DNA of 64,000 bases from contig NZ_FO704551.1 in assembly GCF_000968175.1 (NCBI RefSeq), positions 2,790,001-2,854,000 of the forward strand, written 5' to 3'. This stretch comes from Xenorhabdus poinarii G6 (GTDB lineage: Bacteria > Pseudomonadota > Gammaproteobacteria > Enterobacterales > Enterobacteriaceae). The notes under the pieces are model-generated. The model was not told the origin of the DNA. It did not search any database and saw nothing but the letters and a program-made list of their open reading frames with translations. Numbering within the stretch: position 1 is the first letter of the stretch; the number at the start of each line of letters is the position of its first letter. Of the stretch, positions 63,198 to 64,000 are shown piece after piece. The translations under genes were made by a program, and so were the position numbers.

Positions 63198-64000
63198 TTA
63201 GCAGTAACCGTATTGCATCAAACGCTCATAACGGCGGTCGACTAATTCTTCACTGTCCAGCTCGCTCAACTCAGAAAGATCAGACAACAATTGACTTTTC
63301 AATGTCTCGGCCATTTTTTCGTAGTCACGGTGCGCTCCGCCCAGTGGTTCTGAAATCACGGTATCAATCAGGTTTAATTCTTTCAGACGTGGCGCGGTGT
63401 TCCCCATCGCTTCTGCCGCTAAGGGGGCTTTTTCAGCGCTTTTCCACAAAATGGACGCACAGCCTTCTGGAGAAATGGTCGCAAAGGTACTGTATTGCAG
63501 CATGTTTACTTTATCACCAACACTCAGAGCTAACGCACCACCGGAGCCGCCTTCACCAATCACCGTACAGATGATGGGGACGGAAAGATGCGACATTTCA
63601 CGCAAGTTACGGGCAATCGCTTCTGCCTGACCACGTTCTTCGGCACCCACCCCAGGATAGGCGCCCGGAGTATCAATGAACGTGATGATTGGCAATTTAA
63701 AACGTTCAGCCATTTCCATTAATCTCAACGCCTTGCGATACCCCTCAGGCGATGGCATACCAAAATTACGGCGGATTTTCTCTTTTGTCTCACGCCCTTT
63801 CTGGTGACCTATGACCATAACCGGGCGACCATCAATACGCGCCAAGCCGCCGACAATCGCTTTATCATCAGCGTAAGCGCGATCACCCGCCAATTCTTCA
63901 AAGTCAGTAAAGATATGTCGAATATAATCCAGTGTATAAGGGCGCAGTGGATGACGTGATAACTGAGAAATTTGCCATGCCCCTAAATCAGCAAAAATCT
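63198..64000 (-). CDS. accA: Acetyl-CoA carboxylase carboxyltransferase subunit alpha (5' part outside window)
   Basis: The frame is open to the window edge, giving the last 267 of about 319 residues. [59 protein letters not shown] and [15 protein letters not shown] are all family blocks of the alpha carboxyltransferase, which makes malonyl-CoA with AccD. The internal ATG near 63893 is not the real start. Confidence 0.96.
   Translation of the reverse strand, partial: IFADLGAWQISQLSRHPLRPYTLDYIRHIFTDFEELAGDRAYADDKAIVGGLARIDGRPVMVIGHQKGRETKEKIRRNFGMPSPEGYRKALRLMEMAERFKLPIITFIDTPGAYPGVGAEERGQAEAIARNLREMSHLSVPIICTVIGEGGSGGALALSVGDKVNMLQYSTFATISPEGCASILWKSAEKAPLAAEAMGNTAPRLKELNLIDTVISEPLGGAHRDYEKMAETLKSQLLSDLSELSELDSEELVDRRYERLMQYGYC

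Overview
The window reads as a piece of an enterobacterial chromosome. dcuA, dsbD, yjdC and a tRNA-Phe stand on the left in the same order as around E. coli pheU (without cutA), and tilS and accA stand on the right. In E. coli these two blocks lie far apart, so this is a related but rearranged genome. Gene content and the AT-rich cargo would fit Xenorhabdus, Photorhabdus or a relative, but that genus call is inference only.

Between the blocks lies a genomic island of about 50.3 kb inserted in the 3' end of the tRNA-Phe gene. A 45-bp stretch of the tRNA (4065-4109) is repeated exactly at 54318-54362. A tyrosine integrase lies next to the tRNA and a ParA gene lies at the far end. The backbone is that of the SPI-7/PFGI-1 class of integrative conjugative elements (ICEs). 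From right to left on the minus strand it holds a replication and partition module (parA, dnaB, parB, DUF2857, STY4528-like, TIGR03761, topB, STY4534-like, ssb). Next comes a transfer module (PilL, TIGR03759, TIGR03765, traD, TIGR03747, RAQPRD, TIGR03758, TIGR03745, TIGR03750, TIGR03746, TIGR03749, TIGR03752, TIGR03751, and a TraC/VirB4-type ATPase).

The transfer module stops abruptly at the ATPase, where an IS1-family copy lies. I find no TraG/TraU/TraN-like genes, no DsbC-like gene, no lytic transglycosylase and no complete MOBH relaxase. Single-base frameshifts split traD and topB. The element is therefore probably no longer self-transmissible, although the integrase looks intact.

Cargo is inserted at several points. 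It includes a SIR2-HerA defence pair, an ImmA-like metallopeptidase, a CoiA-like nuclease protein, a DHA2/HlyD efflux cluster, an aminoglycoside-adenylyltransferase-like gene, an AAA ATPase/DUF4276 pair, an IS66 copy with 8-bp target duplication, and small hypotheticals. Near the integrase lies an anti-host-defence block: two ArdB/KlcA-like genes, a CbtA-like toxin, a DUF1281-like gene, a DNA-methylase-like gene and a MOBH-relaxase homologue that has lost its catalytic histidines.

The most unusual signals are non-coding. (1) Five ICE genes share a two-hairpin leader in which an upstream arm covaries with, and would mask, the ribosome binding site. (2) A 66- to 114-bp structured repeat occurs three times, twice directly upstream of those leaders. 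(3) A multibranched RNA-like element ending in an intrinsic terminator lies beside a Ner-like regulator gene. (4) A palindrome occurs twice in the STY4528-TIGR03761 gap.

Right of the island are a decayed P4-type integrase, an MFS exporter with a broken dehydrogenase gene and a TetR regulator, a 436-bp internally deleted IS1-family element, a second MFS gene with a divergent LysR regulator, then tilS, an EamA transporter and the 3' part of accA.
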